A DNA stretch of 64,000 nucleotides from Tethya wilhelma (GCA_964030475.1 CAXIPT010000001.1:12721882-12785881), one strand, 5' to 3'; shown: positions 53,746-64,000, numbered from the stretch's first letter. Notes: a model not told the origin generated them from the letters alone. Program-made: numbers and translations.

Positions 53746-56637
53746 ATGAAGGTGGCAGTAATGTAATAGTGAAGCAAATGATAATTGCACCAGAAGGAAG
53801 AGATGAAATTGTCATCGATCTTGATCCAAGTAAGAAAGTACTACAAAATAGTTCCACCATTTACTTTACAATAATGTAGACATGATCATTACATCATCAA
53901 GAAGGCACTAGACACTATAAGTTTATCATGCAGACATGAAGCCAAGCATCAGGCCATTGAGACTTGATACTAAAAAGTCTGATATTAATGTTTTCCTACT
54001 GTAGAAAACTTGTCAAAATTGAAAGAGGTACCTACAGTGATGAAGGAGGGATGTGTGTATCGTGTCAAGGTTGTGTTTAGAGTACAGAGGGAGATTGTGG
54101 CAGGACTTCGTTATGCCTATCAGACTTATCGAAAAGGAATTAGAGGTATTTGTTCTAGTAGAGTAGTTTCCTATGCATGAGTACCTTCATGGTGTGTCCG
54201 AAAGACTTACTGTTGTATGGTTTGAGCTAATCTAGTACCATATAGCGGGAAATGTTCATTGATGAGAAATTTGGTATAAATTGTTAAAAACGCAGCAGAA
54301 GTTTTTGTAGTTATAAATTTCGTATATGCAGAGTACGGTCGTATTGCGCATAATGTGGAAGTTAGCAGTTTTAATTTTCGTATAATTGAACAGCATACGG
54401 AAAATACGAAAATTTGCACCGTACGAAATTTTACGCTATGCGGTTGAGAATGCTAACTCTCACCATTATGGTGTACGTTTAGGTTTAATAACACAAAATG
54501 CTTGCTTTTTCTGAATTTCCTGATTCACATCCTCTTTCCTTCTTTGTGGGAAAAATTTCTCAATGTCTTGCCCAATAACAGAAGTCACGAAATACAGTGG
54601 CACGACAATTAATTTAAAGCTGTACTGTTATTCCCAGTACGGTAGTACTGGGTACACAAGAATGGCACGGATGGCCCATTAGCGCAATACAAATATTCAC
54701 GCGAATAACTGCAAAAACTGACTGCTAAGAGCCTTCTTAAGCTACTATTTACAGTAGTCCTCAAAATAAAGTTCCCGTTCCGTTTGCGTTTTACGCTAAA
54801 ACTGCGTGCAAACGCGCATAACAAAACGCCAAAACGGCGGTTTGGAATTATTCATAGCCGTTTCCGTTTTCAGCTGGATTACGTAACGTTGAACGTAAAG
54901 TCAGCGTTTTGAGCAAGAAGGATTTAGCGCTAGCCGTTCTGAGGTCTTTTTGTTAGCTCGAAGGCAAGACTAAGCGCTACAAATAGAGCGCTTGGACAGC
55001 ATTTTATTGTAGAGAAACAGCAAAGTAAAAAAAGTTGGCTGAAAAAGAAATTTTTAGCTGCATGGTCGATATAAACGGTAAGAAAAAAACAGAAGCATGG
55101 TGATTGACAGCCTTACTAGGCTAAGTTGACTGTGAAAACTCTCCCTGTAGTACAACACACAGGTTCTTGTTTTGTTTTCAAGCTTTAGAGCCTCGTAGCT
55201 GCTTTCAGTCCAATCATAGTCCAGTTTTGACACGCGATTTGCAACGTTTTGCTGCTACGTTAAAACTGCGTTTTTCATTTCCTTATGTGATAATGAGATT
55301 TGACACGCTTCCGTATCGTTTTTACGGAAGCGTTTGCACGGGCGTTTTACGGAACGGGACGGGAACTTTATTTTGAGGGGTACTGTAGCTCTTTCTTTTT
55401 CTAATGAGCCCAAAAACATGGCCTAAAACCATCGCTAAAGTAACAAACATAAACATTCCAAACCTCCAATTTTCTCCATCTTCTTCTTCTTTTTCTTTTT
55501 CTTCTCCTTCTTCTTCTTCTTCTTCTTCTTCTTCTTCTTCTTCTTCTTCTTCTTCTTCTTCTTCTTCTTCTTCTTCTTCTTCTTCTTCTTCTTCTTCTTC
55601 TTCTTCTTCTTCTTCTTCTATCTTGGCTCAACTTTTCTCAGAGAATATTAATTCACTTTTAGAAGCTGATTCTTGAACGAACGAATTCCACAAGCTAATT
55701 ATCTCACCGCAAACTTCCAGTTTTTTTTTTATAAGTCTGTAAAAATCTTTCAGGGCAAGTGTGAGCTAAGTTTATCCAGCGTTTGAATAGAGCAATTCTT
55801 TCTCTTTCTGAAAAATTAAGTCTGACTTCCAGCAGATGCTCCTATGTGGATCTACACTGCCGTTTTCAGAGGCCCTTTGAAACGGTAGCACTGAAGTAGG
55901 TCAAGAAAAAGTGGAAACAATTTGTTTCTGTAGCATTAGGTTAGCGCTTCAAGAAAATCCAGTCGCTAAAAGTTCCTGTAACTCACAAGTCCAGCTACGC
56001 ACTATTGAATATTGTCTCTTTCACTAGTACTGCCCATATAATAAGTACTACACAAGAAATGGGCCGAGCAGCTTCACTGAGTTCACTGACGACCACTTAC
56101 CTGCTCCACTTGAAGCATTGCCGCTTTTTTGTCATTTTGCAAGACTAAAGTCTTCTAGGTGCCTCTTTTTGTTGTGTGCTGGTCTGTAACTGATGAGTAA
56201 ATGTACAGAGTTAGTCAGACAGAGCTAAAACTACTGTTCATTGGAGGTACAATCTGTCAACAAAGACCAAGAATTTAACTTATTTATGAGTACATTGTTG
56301 GAGTTCTGTACAGTAGGAGCTTTTGGCAATTGAATTTTCTTGAAGCGCTAACCTAACGCTACAGATTGATACCAAAATTGTTATTACAGCACTAGGCAAA
56401 ACAAATTGTTCTACCAGTATTCTCAATGCAAATGGACTTTAGTCCGAGTAGACTCTGTTGCAGTAACTAAGTTTTACAGGATTGGAAAAAGCATGGGGCA
56501 AAATTGCATTAAAATGAGCATAACTAAAATTTGCCAGACTGACTCTAGTGGAAACAGATTTTGAACATCCTTTCTTGCTTTATAGCTTGATCCACCAACT
56601 GTCACATGTCTATTATGTATCACACTTAACTACATAG

Positions 56638-56677
<40 letters not shown>

Positions 56678-56870
56678 GGACAAAGCAAACCTAATGGTTG
56701 GCAGTTATGGTCCCAAAACTGAACCACATGTATTTACAACACCACCTGAAGATGCTCCATCAGGTATGATATCTCGCGGTAACTATATCGTCAAGAGCAA
56801 GTTTACAGATGATGACAAGAACAGTATCTTGGAATGGGAATGGGCCCTGAAGATTGCTAAGGACTGGTAA
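53746..56870 (+). CDS. ARHGDI-like: Rho GDP-dissociation inhibitor, copy 3 (exons 3-5; exons 1-2 missing)
   Basis: Exons 53746-53829, 54005-54145 and 56677-56870 (stop TAG/TAA frame end at 56870). They encode [40 protein letters not shown] and [20 protein letters not shown] ... WALKIAKDW. Exons 3 and 4 are identical to copy 2; exon 5 has no counterpart there. Exons 1-2 should lie at the n at 51841. Intron 4 holds a MITE with a nested MITE and a long TTC repeat; exon 5 is preceded by a (CA)n splice acceptor. Copies 2 and 3 together give one complete ~198 aa protein. Confidence 0.9.
54752..55385. mobile_element. Nested 634 bp MITE with TA target duplication
   Basis: Left CAGTAGTCCTCAAAATAAAG and right complement CAGTACCCCTCAAAATAAAG, followed on both sides by GTTCCCGTYCCGT. 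TA flanks both ends (54750-54751, 55386-55387), as for Tc1/mariner-type elements. The short interior open frames show no transposase. Confidence 0.9.
55478..55619 (+). repeat. (TTC)n microsatellite, ~47 units
   Basis: An almost pure TTC run inside the MITE. The Arg-only and Ser-only open frames across it are not genes. Confidence 0.97.
55691..56640. other. Rest of RhoGDI 3 intron 4
   Basis: AT-rich intronic sequence. GAAGCGCTAACCTAACGCTA near 56343 is roughly inverted relative to 55934-55955 (AGCATTAGGTTAGCGCTTCA), suggesting another old inverted-repeat insert of ~420 bp. No exon seen. Confidence 0.4.
56641..56676 (+). repeat. (CA)n tract forming the 3' splice site of RhoGDI 3 exon 5
   Basis: Seventeen CA units end in CACAG|TGGACAAAG, the same arrangement as in copy 1 at 31933. 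Confidence 0.9.
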
Positions 56871-57215
56871 CTTTCTCTTCCAATTAGAGTAGTGGTTTGA
56901 CCTGAACTCACACCCACTGATTAGCTAGGTTTAAGTTGCTCTTTGTGTGTTCTAAAAGAAAAGATATTAGGATATAGTGTTGTTTTGTATCATTAATATT
57001 CTATAGCTGTAGAAATTCAATTGAGGACTCTATGTTGGTAATTAATGCTTCAATTATATATAATCCGTAATTATATATATATTTTTTTCCTTGTTCATAA
57101 TAAGTTATAATACATAATAATAATTTATATTATTGCAATTAGTCATGCATGACTTGTGGGAGGTCGAATAGCTCACACGAAAGTCACATGACTGAATAAG
57201 TGACCCTTGTATAAA

Positions 57216-58877
57216 ATGGCTTCCAACATCGTTACTGAAAAAAAGCCTCCAATGAGTCCGGTTTCGTTAGCTGAAGGTGTTGACAAGGAGTTAACTTGTG
57301 CTATATGCCTCTCTAGACTCGAAAATCCCAAAGTGTTGCCGTGTCTCCACTCCTACTGCAAAGGGTGCTTGGAGAGCCTCGTGGCGAAATCCAGAGGCAA
57401 GTCAGTGAACATCACTTGCCCCCAATGCCAGGAGAGTCATCAATTACCCTCGAACGGTATTGATGGATTCAGGACCCACTTCACCTACAACAATCTAATC
57501 GAATTGCTGCAAATCCACGAAGATACTGGAAGTAACAAATCCACGGTGATATCATGTCAAAGTGGTCTTGATGAAAATCCTGCTATTGCTCGCTGCTTGA
57601 CATGTGAAGATTATCTCTGTAAACAGTGCTATACTATCCACACAAAGCAAAAAGCCACACGGAACCACACAGTAAGCTTGCTGGAGGAGATCAAGAGTTC
57701 TAGTAAGGAAGTGGGGATCAAGAGCATCCGTAAGACAAAGTATTGCGAAGAGCACAAAGATGAAGTGCTCAAGCTTTATTGCAAGACTTGTCAGACTGTA
57801 ATCTGTCGTGATTGTGTGCTGGTGACACACCGGGAGCACGATTATCTTTTTGTACAAGAAATTCGCCAAGAGACTCAGAAAAAGCTAGAGAGTCTGATGG
57901 ATGATGTTCGTGCTAAAGAGGAAGAGACCCAAGCCCATGTTCTTCTAATAAGTGACACCAAAGCTAAGAACGTGAAGACTCTAAAAGATTGTAAGCTGCA
58001 AATTGAACAGGCGTTTAAAACGGTTGTGAATACTTTAGAAGCACGCAAGGCAGAACTGGTATCACAGTTGCACCAAAGCCACGAGATTGAAGAAAAACAA
58101 CTTGATGCCGATGCTGATTCTGCTGGGCTCACACTCCTGCGGCTTTCAGGCAGCCTTCACTTCACTCGTGATCTCCTTGAAAATGGTGACGACGTTGAGG
58201 TGATGGCAATGAGCAAACAAGCTCAAGAGACACTCGAGAGTTTGTCCAACACCACATGGAACAAGGATGCCATCAAACCAATGCAGCTGACGACAAGATT
58301 CAATCCACAAACGACGGAAGCAATGAAGTCATTTGGTACAGTTTGTTTTTCTTCCACGAAACCAGAACAGTGTGATGTGGCTGTGCTGGAGTTCCCAAAG
58401 AAGGTTAGAGTGTCTGAGCCATTCAAATTCAAAGCAAAGCTAACTACTACTGTCTTGGGAAAGGACCCCCCTCTCACTGCAAGCATTAATGTAGGAAAAG
58501 AAGATGTAGCTATTCGATGCACCAAAGAAAAAGAAGACAACCTCTGGTGTGTGTCTTGTACTCCAAACTCAACTGGAGAACACACACTGGTGCTTCGTGT
58601 TGGTGATTTGCCTCCTGTGACCAAAACTTTTCAAGTTTTAACAGGATACAAGACCCGTGACGACTTTTCCGACGATAATTCTTATGGTGAGTATGTCAAA
58701 GCCACTTTGAAACCTAACATGAGGGTCAGAGCTATAGTTGACTACATACGAGTCAAGAAGGGAAGCCTTGGGACATTCATACGCAGCAATAGCGGGACAC
58801 CTCCAGCTCAATTTTCTTGGGATAGTCTCCAGGGAGATACCTATTGGGTCTACTGGTACCAAGTGGAACTGTGCTAA
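57216..58877 (+). CDS. TRIM/RBCC-type RING E3 ligase, intronless
   Basis: Single exon, 553 aa. ATG 57216 chosen; the frame extends upstream only by TTG-TAT-AAA. Residues 28-72 are a C3HC4 RING (CAICLSRLENPKVLPCLHSY, CKGCL, CPQC) that should recruit E2 and transfer ubiquitin. About 108-155 is B-box 1-like (CLTCEDYLCKQCYTIH) and 165-205 B-box 2 (CEEHKDEVLKLYCKTCQ, CRDC, H..H). About 205-300 is a charged coiled coil (ETQKKLESLMDDVRAKEEET). About 360-470 looks like an Ig/filamin-type beta domain (VRVSEPFKFKAKL, STGEHTLVLRVGD). The last ~65 residues form a compact Trp/Tyr-rich module (PNMRVRAIVDYIRVKKGSLG, WVYWYQVEL), perhaps SH3-like. A TATAAAA box-like string overlaps the start. Substrate unknown. 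Confidence 0.93.
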   Translation: MASNIVTEKKPPMSPVSLAEGVDKELTCAICLSRLENPKVLPCLHSYCKGCLESLVAKSRGKSVNITCPQCQESHQLPSNGIDGFRTHFTYNNLIELLQIHEDTGSNKSTVISCQSGLDENPAIARCLTCEDYLCKQCYTIHTKQKATRNHTVSLLEEIKSSSKEVGIKSIRKTKYCEEHKDEVLKLYCKTCQTVICRDCVLVTHREHDYLFVQEIRQETQKKLESLMDDVRAKEEETQAHVLLISDTKAKNVKTLKDCKLQIEQAFKTVVNTLEARKAELVSQLHQSHEIEEKQLDADADSAGLTLLRLSGSLHFTRDLLENGDDVEVMAMSKQAQETLESLSNTTWNKDAIKPMQLTTRFNPQTTEAMKSFGTVCFSSTKPEQCDVAVLEFPKKVRVSEPFKFKAKLTTTVLGKDPPLTASINVGKEDVAIRCTKEKEDNLWCVSCTPNSTGEHTLVLRVGDLPPVTKTFQVLTGYKTRDDFSDDNSYGEYVKATLKPNMRVRAIVDYIRVKKGSLGTFIRSNSGTPPAQFSWDSLQGDTYWVYWYQVELC

Positions 58878-59173
58878 AAACAACAATTCTTTGGTTCTAC
58901 AAAGAATATTTTACCTTTTCTTTTTGTGTGAAGTAGTATTTTAGAAATGTCTCTTGATATTGATTGAGTGATTGTGCAAATAATAATTATTATGAAGTTT
59001 TTATTATTACTAATTTTTTATAGTGATTATTTTACCAAGTGAAATCGTACAGTTTAGCACTGGAAATTGACTTGCATTTAATGCGCTTTGTTCCATAATT
59101 TAAGCATGTGTGCACCAGAGGAGAAAGAGTTGATTGGCATAGAATCCATGCATGGTATTGGTCGCTAATTGAA

Positions 59174-59184
59174 TGCGCATGCGC
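59174..59184. promoter_or_regulatory. NRF1-type palindrome at the ARP8 start
   Basis: TGCGCATGCGC lies 17 bp before the ARP8 ATG (59202), so it is in the core promoter or very short 5' UTR of a housekeeping-type gene. Confidence 0.6.
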
Positions 59185-59201
59185 TTAAATTTGAAGAAAT
59201 T

Positions 59202-62200
59202 ATGCCCAAAAAGGACAAGGACAAGAGGACTTATGCTGAAGCTTTTCCTGAGCAGGAGCTTGACCAGCAAGGAGAGGTTGCTAAGGTATTATGTGTTTTA
59301 CATTTACAGGTGACACAGGTCATGAAAGCTGTTATTCATTGACAATATTTTTATTGGTGGGCTTTCATTAGGAAAAATGTTTGGTTATTCATGCACATTG
59401 TATTTACATTCATAAACATTGTAGCCGTAGAACAATAATATTATTGATAAGCTTAAACCCATTCATGACATGTTTTGTTCTAGCTAACAAGCATATGCAT
59501 GCATATGGCAACTTTGTATAAATTATATGCTACACATGGATATCATTATGTGTAGCTATATGATATCATGACCCAGGATGACGTTGGTGATCTTCATAGC
59601 AGTACAGACTACCCTACCATTGTCCTATTGCCTGGCTCCTCAACTCTTCAGCTCGGTCTTTCCACTGACCCAACCCCACATAGCCTACCACATGTGATTG
59701 CCTATAGAAGTACCTCTACGTCTGAGGGAAGGAGCAGTGCAGGTGTGACTGGTGATGGTGGGAGGAGTGCAGGTGTGACTGGTGATGGTGGGAGCAGTGC
59801 AGGTGTGACTGGTGATGGTGGGAGGAATGAAGGTGTGAGTGATGATGGTGCACATGGTGATACGAGAAGGAAAAGCTCTGTTATTGATGAAAGTCTAGTA
59901 CTGAAGTACAACACTTCTATCACGGTAACATCTATCCCTATACAATGAACCAGACTGTAGTGTATATGTATGTCTCTCTCTAATTGTGTAGCCTGAGCTA
60001 GAGTCAGTCCGTGAGGAGGAGCTAGCTGCCATTCATGACTACCTGTCTGTGAGTCGTACCTCCCTGGGCATGGGAGACTGTGCTGTGGACAAAGATAGCT
60101 ATGTCTCTTTCAATGCTCGAGTGCAGCCAGTTGCCAGAGAGAGTGATGAGTTAGAGCTAACTGATATCAGTGGAAAACCCAAATATGTTATTGGAAATGA
60201 GGTAAACTTACATCCATGTCTAAGTGTACTTCTTAGTACAACTACTTGTGCAGTTGAAGACGTACATACTGTAGAGTATTTTGCCACACACGTTGTCATT
60301 TGAATTAACTATCTTTGCCATGCATTCACATATGTACATATAGTGGCTGGTTTGCAGGTTGCATTGTTACTATTTACAGTGATGCTTACACAAGAATATC
60401 ACTTGGTCATGATGTACTCACAACATGTACATGCATGCATACACACACCAGGCACTCTACCTACCCCCCAACTCAGGATACATCCTCCTCAAGCCTCTCA
60501 AGTATGGCCGTTTTAATTCTCCGTTGTTTCTCAAAGAAGGTGTTCATTCCATGTCACTGGTCCTCAACATGTTGGAAGACCTGTGGACTAAAGCAATTGA
60601 AGATTATCTCGAAATCAGCAAATCAGAGTTCAAGTATCATCGGGTAGTCTTGTTGGTGTCTGATGTAATAGATAGAACAGTTCTCAAGGAGTTAATGAAT
60701 TTGTTGCTGATCAGAATGGAATTTGCAGCAGCTTTCCTTCATCAGGTACCTAGCTAAGATTGTAGTTATGTACTGTCAATAATAGGGTAGGCAAAACGGT
60801 AGATCTTCTTTGAATATCACTTCACCAACCACTAATGTCATTATGTCTGTACCTGTTATCATGCACACATTACAAAAGGTATGGGGTAAATTTTGTTAAT
60901 AAATGGCCTTTATCTACATAATTTTCAGCTCAGCCATAAAATTGACTAGATCTGCATGCCCCTACGTTAATTTGTTGTGTTGTATTCTTACCAGGAGTCT
61001 GTGTGTGGAACCTACTGTGCCGGACTCAGTAGTGCCTGTGTTGTCAACATGGGAGATGATGTCACTCACATCTGCTGTGTGGAGGATGGCATGTCCAATC
61101 CTAACACTAGGTGAGGTCACAGCATGGAATATTTTTTCTGTAAAACTCATTCCTACATTCACATTTCTCCTAGAGTCACACTAAAATATGGCGGGAGTGA
61201 TATCACCAGGTTGTTCTACTGGTTACTTGATCAAGTAAGTTGACTATATCCATTCCATTACAGTTGTGTGAAACTTTGGTGTGTACGTTAATTGTGTTTA
61301 GACCAACTTTCCCTACAAGAAATGTCAAGCTGGTAGTCGTTTGGATGGTGTCCTAATACAGCAACTTAAAGAATCTGTCTGTCATGCTGATCCAACTATC
61401 TGGAGTGCAAGAGACTGCCAGTTTTCAGTTATGAGTCCTACCCCTGGAATACTCTTGGACTATGAAATCAAACTAGCAGACGAGACTCTCTATCCTCCCG
61501 TTGGAGTGTTCTTTCCCCGCGTTTTCTGTCTTCCTGAAAACAGTGCTCTCATGTCAGGTCAAAGTGCACTCAGTTCAGATCTTGAGGATCTGTTTGACGA
61601 GGGTCATTGGGTCACAGATGGAGGGACAGGGCAGCAGGTGAAGGGAGCAGGAGGACCTAAAGGGGTGGCTAACGAAGGATCAGGATCTCCAGAGGGTGGT
61701 GCTCTGCCTGAGGTGACAAAGAGACTGCAAGGAGTAGAGCCGGGAAAGATTCTTGGTCTTGATCAAGCTGTTCATCTTAGCATTGACTGTTCATGTGAGT
61801 GATCTTGGTTTTGTGGCTTGTAATACAGGACTACTGATAGGCATGAGTGGTATTGCGTTTCTTCCTCTTGTTTAGCTTCTCTTGAAATGAAGCAGAAACT
61901 GTATGGTAGTATTCTCATCATTGGAGGAGGGTTTGCATTCACTGGAGCAGCAAACATCCTTCAAGCTAGATTAGAGCTGAAGCCTCTTCCTATCTTTTCT
62001 AGAGGAACTAACAACATTGAAGTATTCTCCAACCCACGGGTAAGTGTGATTGTAATGCTGATCAAAATTCTTTTGCTAGCTTGACAACAAACACCGACAC
62101 TGTCTGGGAACCAAGTTGTCCACAAGTGTGGGATCGATGTTCTGTATACACAGCTGCTTTAACAGCCACTACTTTCAGGGCTCTGTCCCTTATTGTGGAG

Positions 62201-62888
62201 TTTCAGTCTAGCTAACTTCTTAGCAACTCTAGACATGTCCACTACTCTTTTGGCACGGTAGCCATAGATATACCAGACAAATTATAGTCGGGATCAAGGT
62301 AAGAATGCTGGCCATATTAGCCCAACGTATATTTTGCCACACCTTTGTGCTCCACCCATTTTGTAAGTTATGTGGGTGTGGTCACCATAACCACATCTTT
62401 TATCTGCTGTTATTTAGAAAGATTTTTTACAGAGAAAGTTGTTTGGGACCTAAGTCACCTTTGTGTCAGGCTTTGTGTTTGTGAGCATTCGTTGAGGGGT
62501 ATCCATTTCTCATGATCAGGTGTTGCCATACTATGCAAAGTGTAGTAAATTCAGTTGATGCCTCAAGCAGTGTCTGCTAAAGATAGATCTCAGCTATTGG
62601 GAGTGTCCGTAGTGAGATTGTGAAGAAGTTGACCGTAGTGTAATATATAATTTACCCTTCAGTTGCAATGTGATCTTTAAAATCATGAAATTTGATTAAC
62701 ATAATAATCATTATAAAACAAAATTTTCTCTATACTTGTTTCAGGACCTTGAGCCATCATTAGTATCATGGAAAGGTGGAGCTGTGTTGAGCTGTCTGGA
62801 CACAAGTCACGAACTGTGGATTGAGAGAGGAGAGTGGGAGTTCTCTGGTGTGAGATTGCTGAGAGAAAGAGCACCTTTCATGTGGTAA
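59202..62888 (+). CDS. ACTR8-like: Actin-related protein 8 (INO80 chromatin-remodelling complex)
   Basis: Nine exons: 59202-59285, 59556-59924, 59992-60201, 60452-60745, 60995-61110, 61174-61234, 61302-61794, 61876-62039, 62745-62888; all phases fit, 644 aa (vertebrate ARP8 ~620). ARP8 is a nuclear actin-fold subunit of INO80 that binds nucleosomes. Evidence: LYLPPNSGYILLKPLKYGRF, HRVVLLVSDVIDRTVLKELM, QESVCGTYCAGLSSACVVNM, CCVEDGMSNPNTRVTLKYGG, SDITRLFYWLL, LGLDQAVHLSIDCS, GSILIIGGGFAFTGAA, SLVSWKGGAVLSCLDTSHEL, VRLLRERAPFMW at the end. The exon 4 start at 60452 is set by phase; the nearer AG would break frame. Exon 2 carries a 30 bp coding minisatellite in a Gly/Ser-rich region. Confidence 0.95.
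59731..59850 (+). repeat. Coding minisatellite, 30 bp x 4, in ARP8 exon 2
   Basis: Units at 59731, 59761, 59791 and 59821 (core GCAGGTGTGACTGGTGATGG). They encode 10-residue repeats SAGVTGDGGR. The first three units are nearly identical, the fourth diverged. The period keeps frame, so copy number can vary without harm. Confidence 0.92.
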
Positions 62889-63346
62889 CCAATTGTGTCA
62901 CAATCAAGTAATGAAACAATCCAAAATGATTCATAATCAATAATGGTTACTAATTCAAACTGATCTATTAATGATTATTATAATTCATTTTAGCATAATT
63001 ATTAAATTGTAGCAATTCCTGAAGTTCATCATTAATTGGCACTTATTCTCACGATGCTTTCCAGATTATAGCCACAGTATAACACTAATTCTGTTTTTGC
63101 ATATGAAACCTATAGCTGAATAAAATAGGCAATAAAATTCACACTACAATACCCCCCACTAAGTACTATAGAAATTGCCATGTTGATATAATAGGGTTTT
63201 TTTTCGGTGACCCCTGATGTTCAAAAGCAGTCTCCATTTTAATATCAGGTGGTGGTAATTATTATTTGGTGGCTAGTAGTTGATATCGTACAATTTTGAT
63301 CATAAAATGGGCAACGTTACTAAGGTACACATAACATACTCAATCA
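62889..63346. other. Convergent spacer between ARP8 and the P450 gene
   Basis: AT-rich; should hold both 3' UTRs. No exon or repeat recognised. Confidence 0.5.
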
Positions 63347-63870
63347 TCAGTTGTGTCCACATGTTATATGTTTCAAAGAACACGGTACTGCACAAGCTTT
63401 CATAGTCAACTTCTCATAAATCTGAAGATTGAAATTCTCTTTAAGACTAAACCGAAATGAACTCAGGAGACGAGCCATGATAATCTTTGCTTCAATCTGT
63501 ATTAAAGATCAATGACATTGGGTTGTTTGTGTTTGTATGTCTCAACAGTATGGAATTGTTTAACATCTATATCTCTGACTCCTTGTTTGCCATTCTTTAA
63601 TCCCATATGATTAATGCTTTTGAGTAGCAATTTAGTGAATTTACATGTAAGCTGTATATTAATCAAACTAAGAGTGTACATTCTTGTTCAAAGATGAAGC
63701 TTATCTCTTACCAAGAAAATTACATGCATGGTTTGACTGTAATCTCTTGGGAGCTATCATCCAGCCCTAGGTTCACTGAATAACACCTAATAAAACTTAC
63801 TATTGCAAATGCTCTTCCGATGCATGAGCGATGTCCAGTACTGAATGGCAGGTAGGAAAAGGGATCTGGC
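63347..63870 (-). CDS. Cytochrome P450, last two exons
   Basis: Exons (minus): 63870-63801 and 63496-63347, joined in frame. The first encodes PDPFSYLPFSTGHRSCIGRA: the P450 heme-binding signature FxxGxRxCxG with the axial Cys. The second continues IEAKIIMARLLSSFRFSL, the L helix and beta strand that follow in P450s, and ends at TGA 63349-63347. The N-terminal ~430 residues lie beyond the right edge of the window, so subfamily and substrate cannot be told. Convergent with ARP8. Confidence 0.88.
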
Positions 63871-63913
63871 CTAAAATATAAAGGGGGAAAAAACTATAAT
63901 CATATTATAAGCA

Positions 63914-64000
63914 AAGTTTTGTCCGTCCGTGTGTCCGTCCGTGTGTTACGGAGGGTCACCGGAAGTGATGTGACCTCGAACTAAAAGCTGCTTATTTTCT
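63914..64000. repeat. GTCCGTCCGTGT-type tandem stretch at the window edge
   Basis: TTTTGTCCGTCCGTGTGTCC then GTCCGTGTGTTACGGAGGG. It looks like the start of an interspersed repeat, comparable in style to the CAGA tract end near 17560, but it is cut by the window edge. Confidence 0.35.

Larger units (their letters stand above)
54631..55690. mobile_element. CAGTACGGTAGTACTG MITE carrying a nested MITE, in RhoGDI intron 4
   Basis: Same family as 7485-8200: left end TTCCCAGTACGGTAGTACTG at 54631 and interior AAACATGGCCTAAAACCATC at about 55417, then TTC run and TTGGCTCAACTTTTCTCAGA. Split by the element 54752-55385. The right inverted repeat is not found, as in the 8422 copy. Confidence 0.8.

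Noticed and set aside
55401..55676. Arg-rich and Ser-rich open frames
   Set aside because: Translation of a TTC microsatellite inside a MITE; no splice context or family.
57207..57215. Upstream start of the TRIM gene at 57207
   Set aside because: The codon there is TTG; the first ATG is 57216 and gives a normal N-terminus.
58223..58886. Minus-strand open frames across the TRIM gene
   Set aside because: Shadows of a strongly supported plus-strand coding region.

Overview
The window is eukaryotic and animal: split genes with GT-AG introns, SRCR, TRIM, R7-RGS, RhoGDI and ARP8 proteins, NRF1-type promoter palindromes, AT-rich spacers and dense small inverted-repeat transposons. The gene set and repeat style suggest a demosponge such as Amphimedon; that species-level call is inference. 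Isolated single n's (6667, 8072, 10781, 15325, 20066, 22166, 28552, 31855, 37032, 51841) and two longer N runs cut the window into blocks. Several coincide with abrupt breaks in gene or repeat continuity, so some apparent duplications may be two haplotypes laid end to end.

Layout. 1-10780 is repeat-rich: a ~351 bp tandem repeat, a decayed LINE, foldback elements and a DDE_1 (pogo/Tigger-like) transposase relic carrying nested MITEs. 10782-22165 holds SRCR receptor copy A on the minus strand (3' exons displaced to 21099-22015 on the plus strand), an orphan first exon, MITEs and a broken Kolobok/Mutator-like transposase. 22167-28551 holds a DIRS-type retroelement (RT/RNase H overlapping a tyrosine recombinase) and SRCR copy B on the plus strand. 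28553-37031 holds RGS exon 1, RhoGDI copy 1, a relic of RGS DEP exons, and RhoGDI copy 2 without its last exon. 37033-51840 holds, on the minus strand, a PfkB-SIS fusion gene and a stand-alone SIS gene (arabinose-5-phosphate isomerase type), on the plus strand an ankyrin-repeat gene, and on the minus strand an R7-family RGS gene that is head-to-head with a RhoGDI promoter. 51842-64000 holds RhoGDI copy 3 (exons 3-5), an intronless TRIM gene, ARP8 (INO80 complex) and the end of a cytochrome P450 gene.

How the genes relate. R7-RGS and RhoGDI are both regulators of G-protein switches (heterotrimeric G alpha and Rho GTPases) and share a divergent promoter. The arrangement of copies is best explained by an ancestral RGS/RhoGDI pair duplication followed, in one haplotype, by an unequal crossover between the two promoters that removed RhoGDI 1. 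The two neighbouring SIS genes resemble the enzyme that makes arabinose 5-phosphate for KDO synthesis, a pathway not normally expected in animals; one is fused to a PfkB sugar kinase and has a presequence-like N-terminus. All exon coordinates were read by eye from splice signals, reading phase and family similarity; no database search was run.
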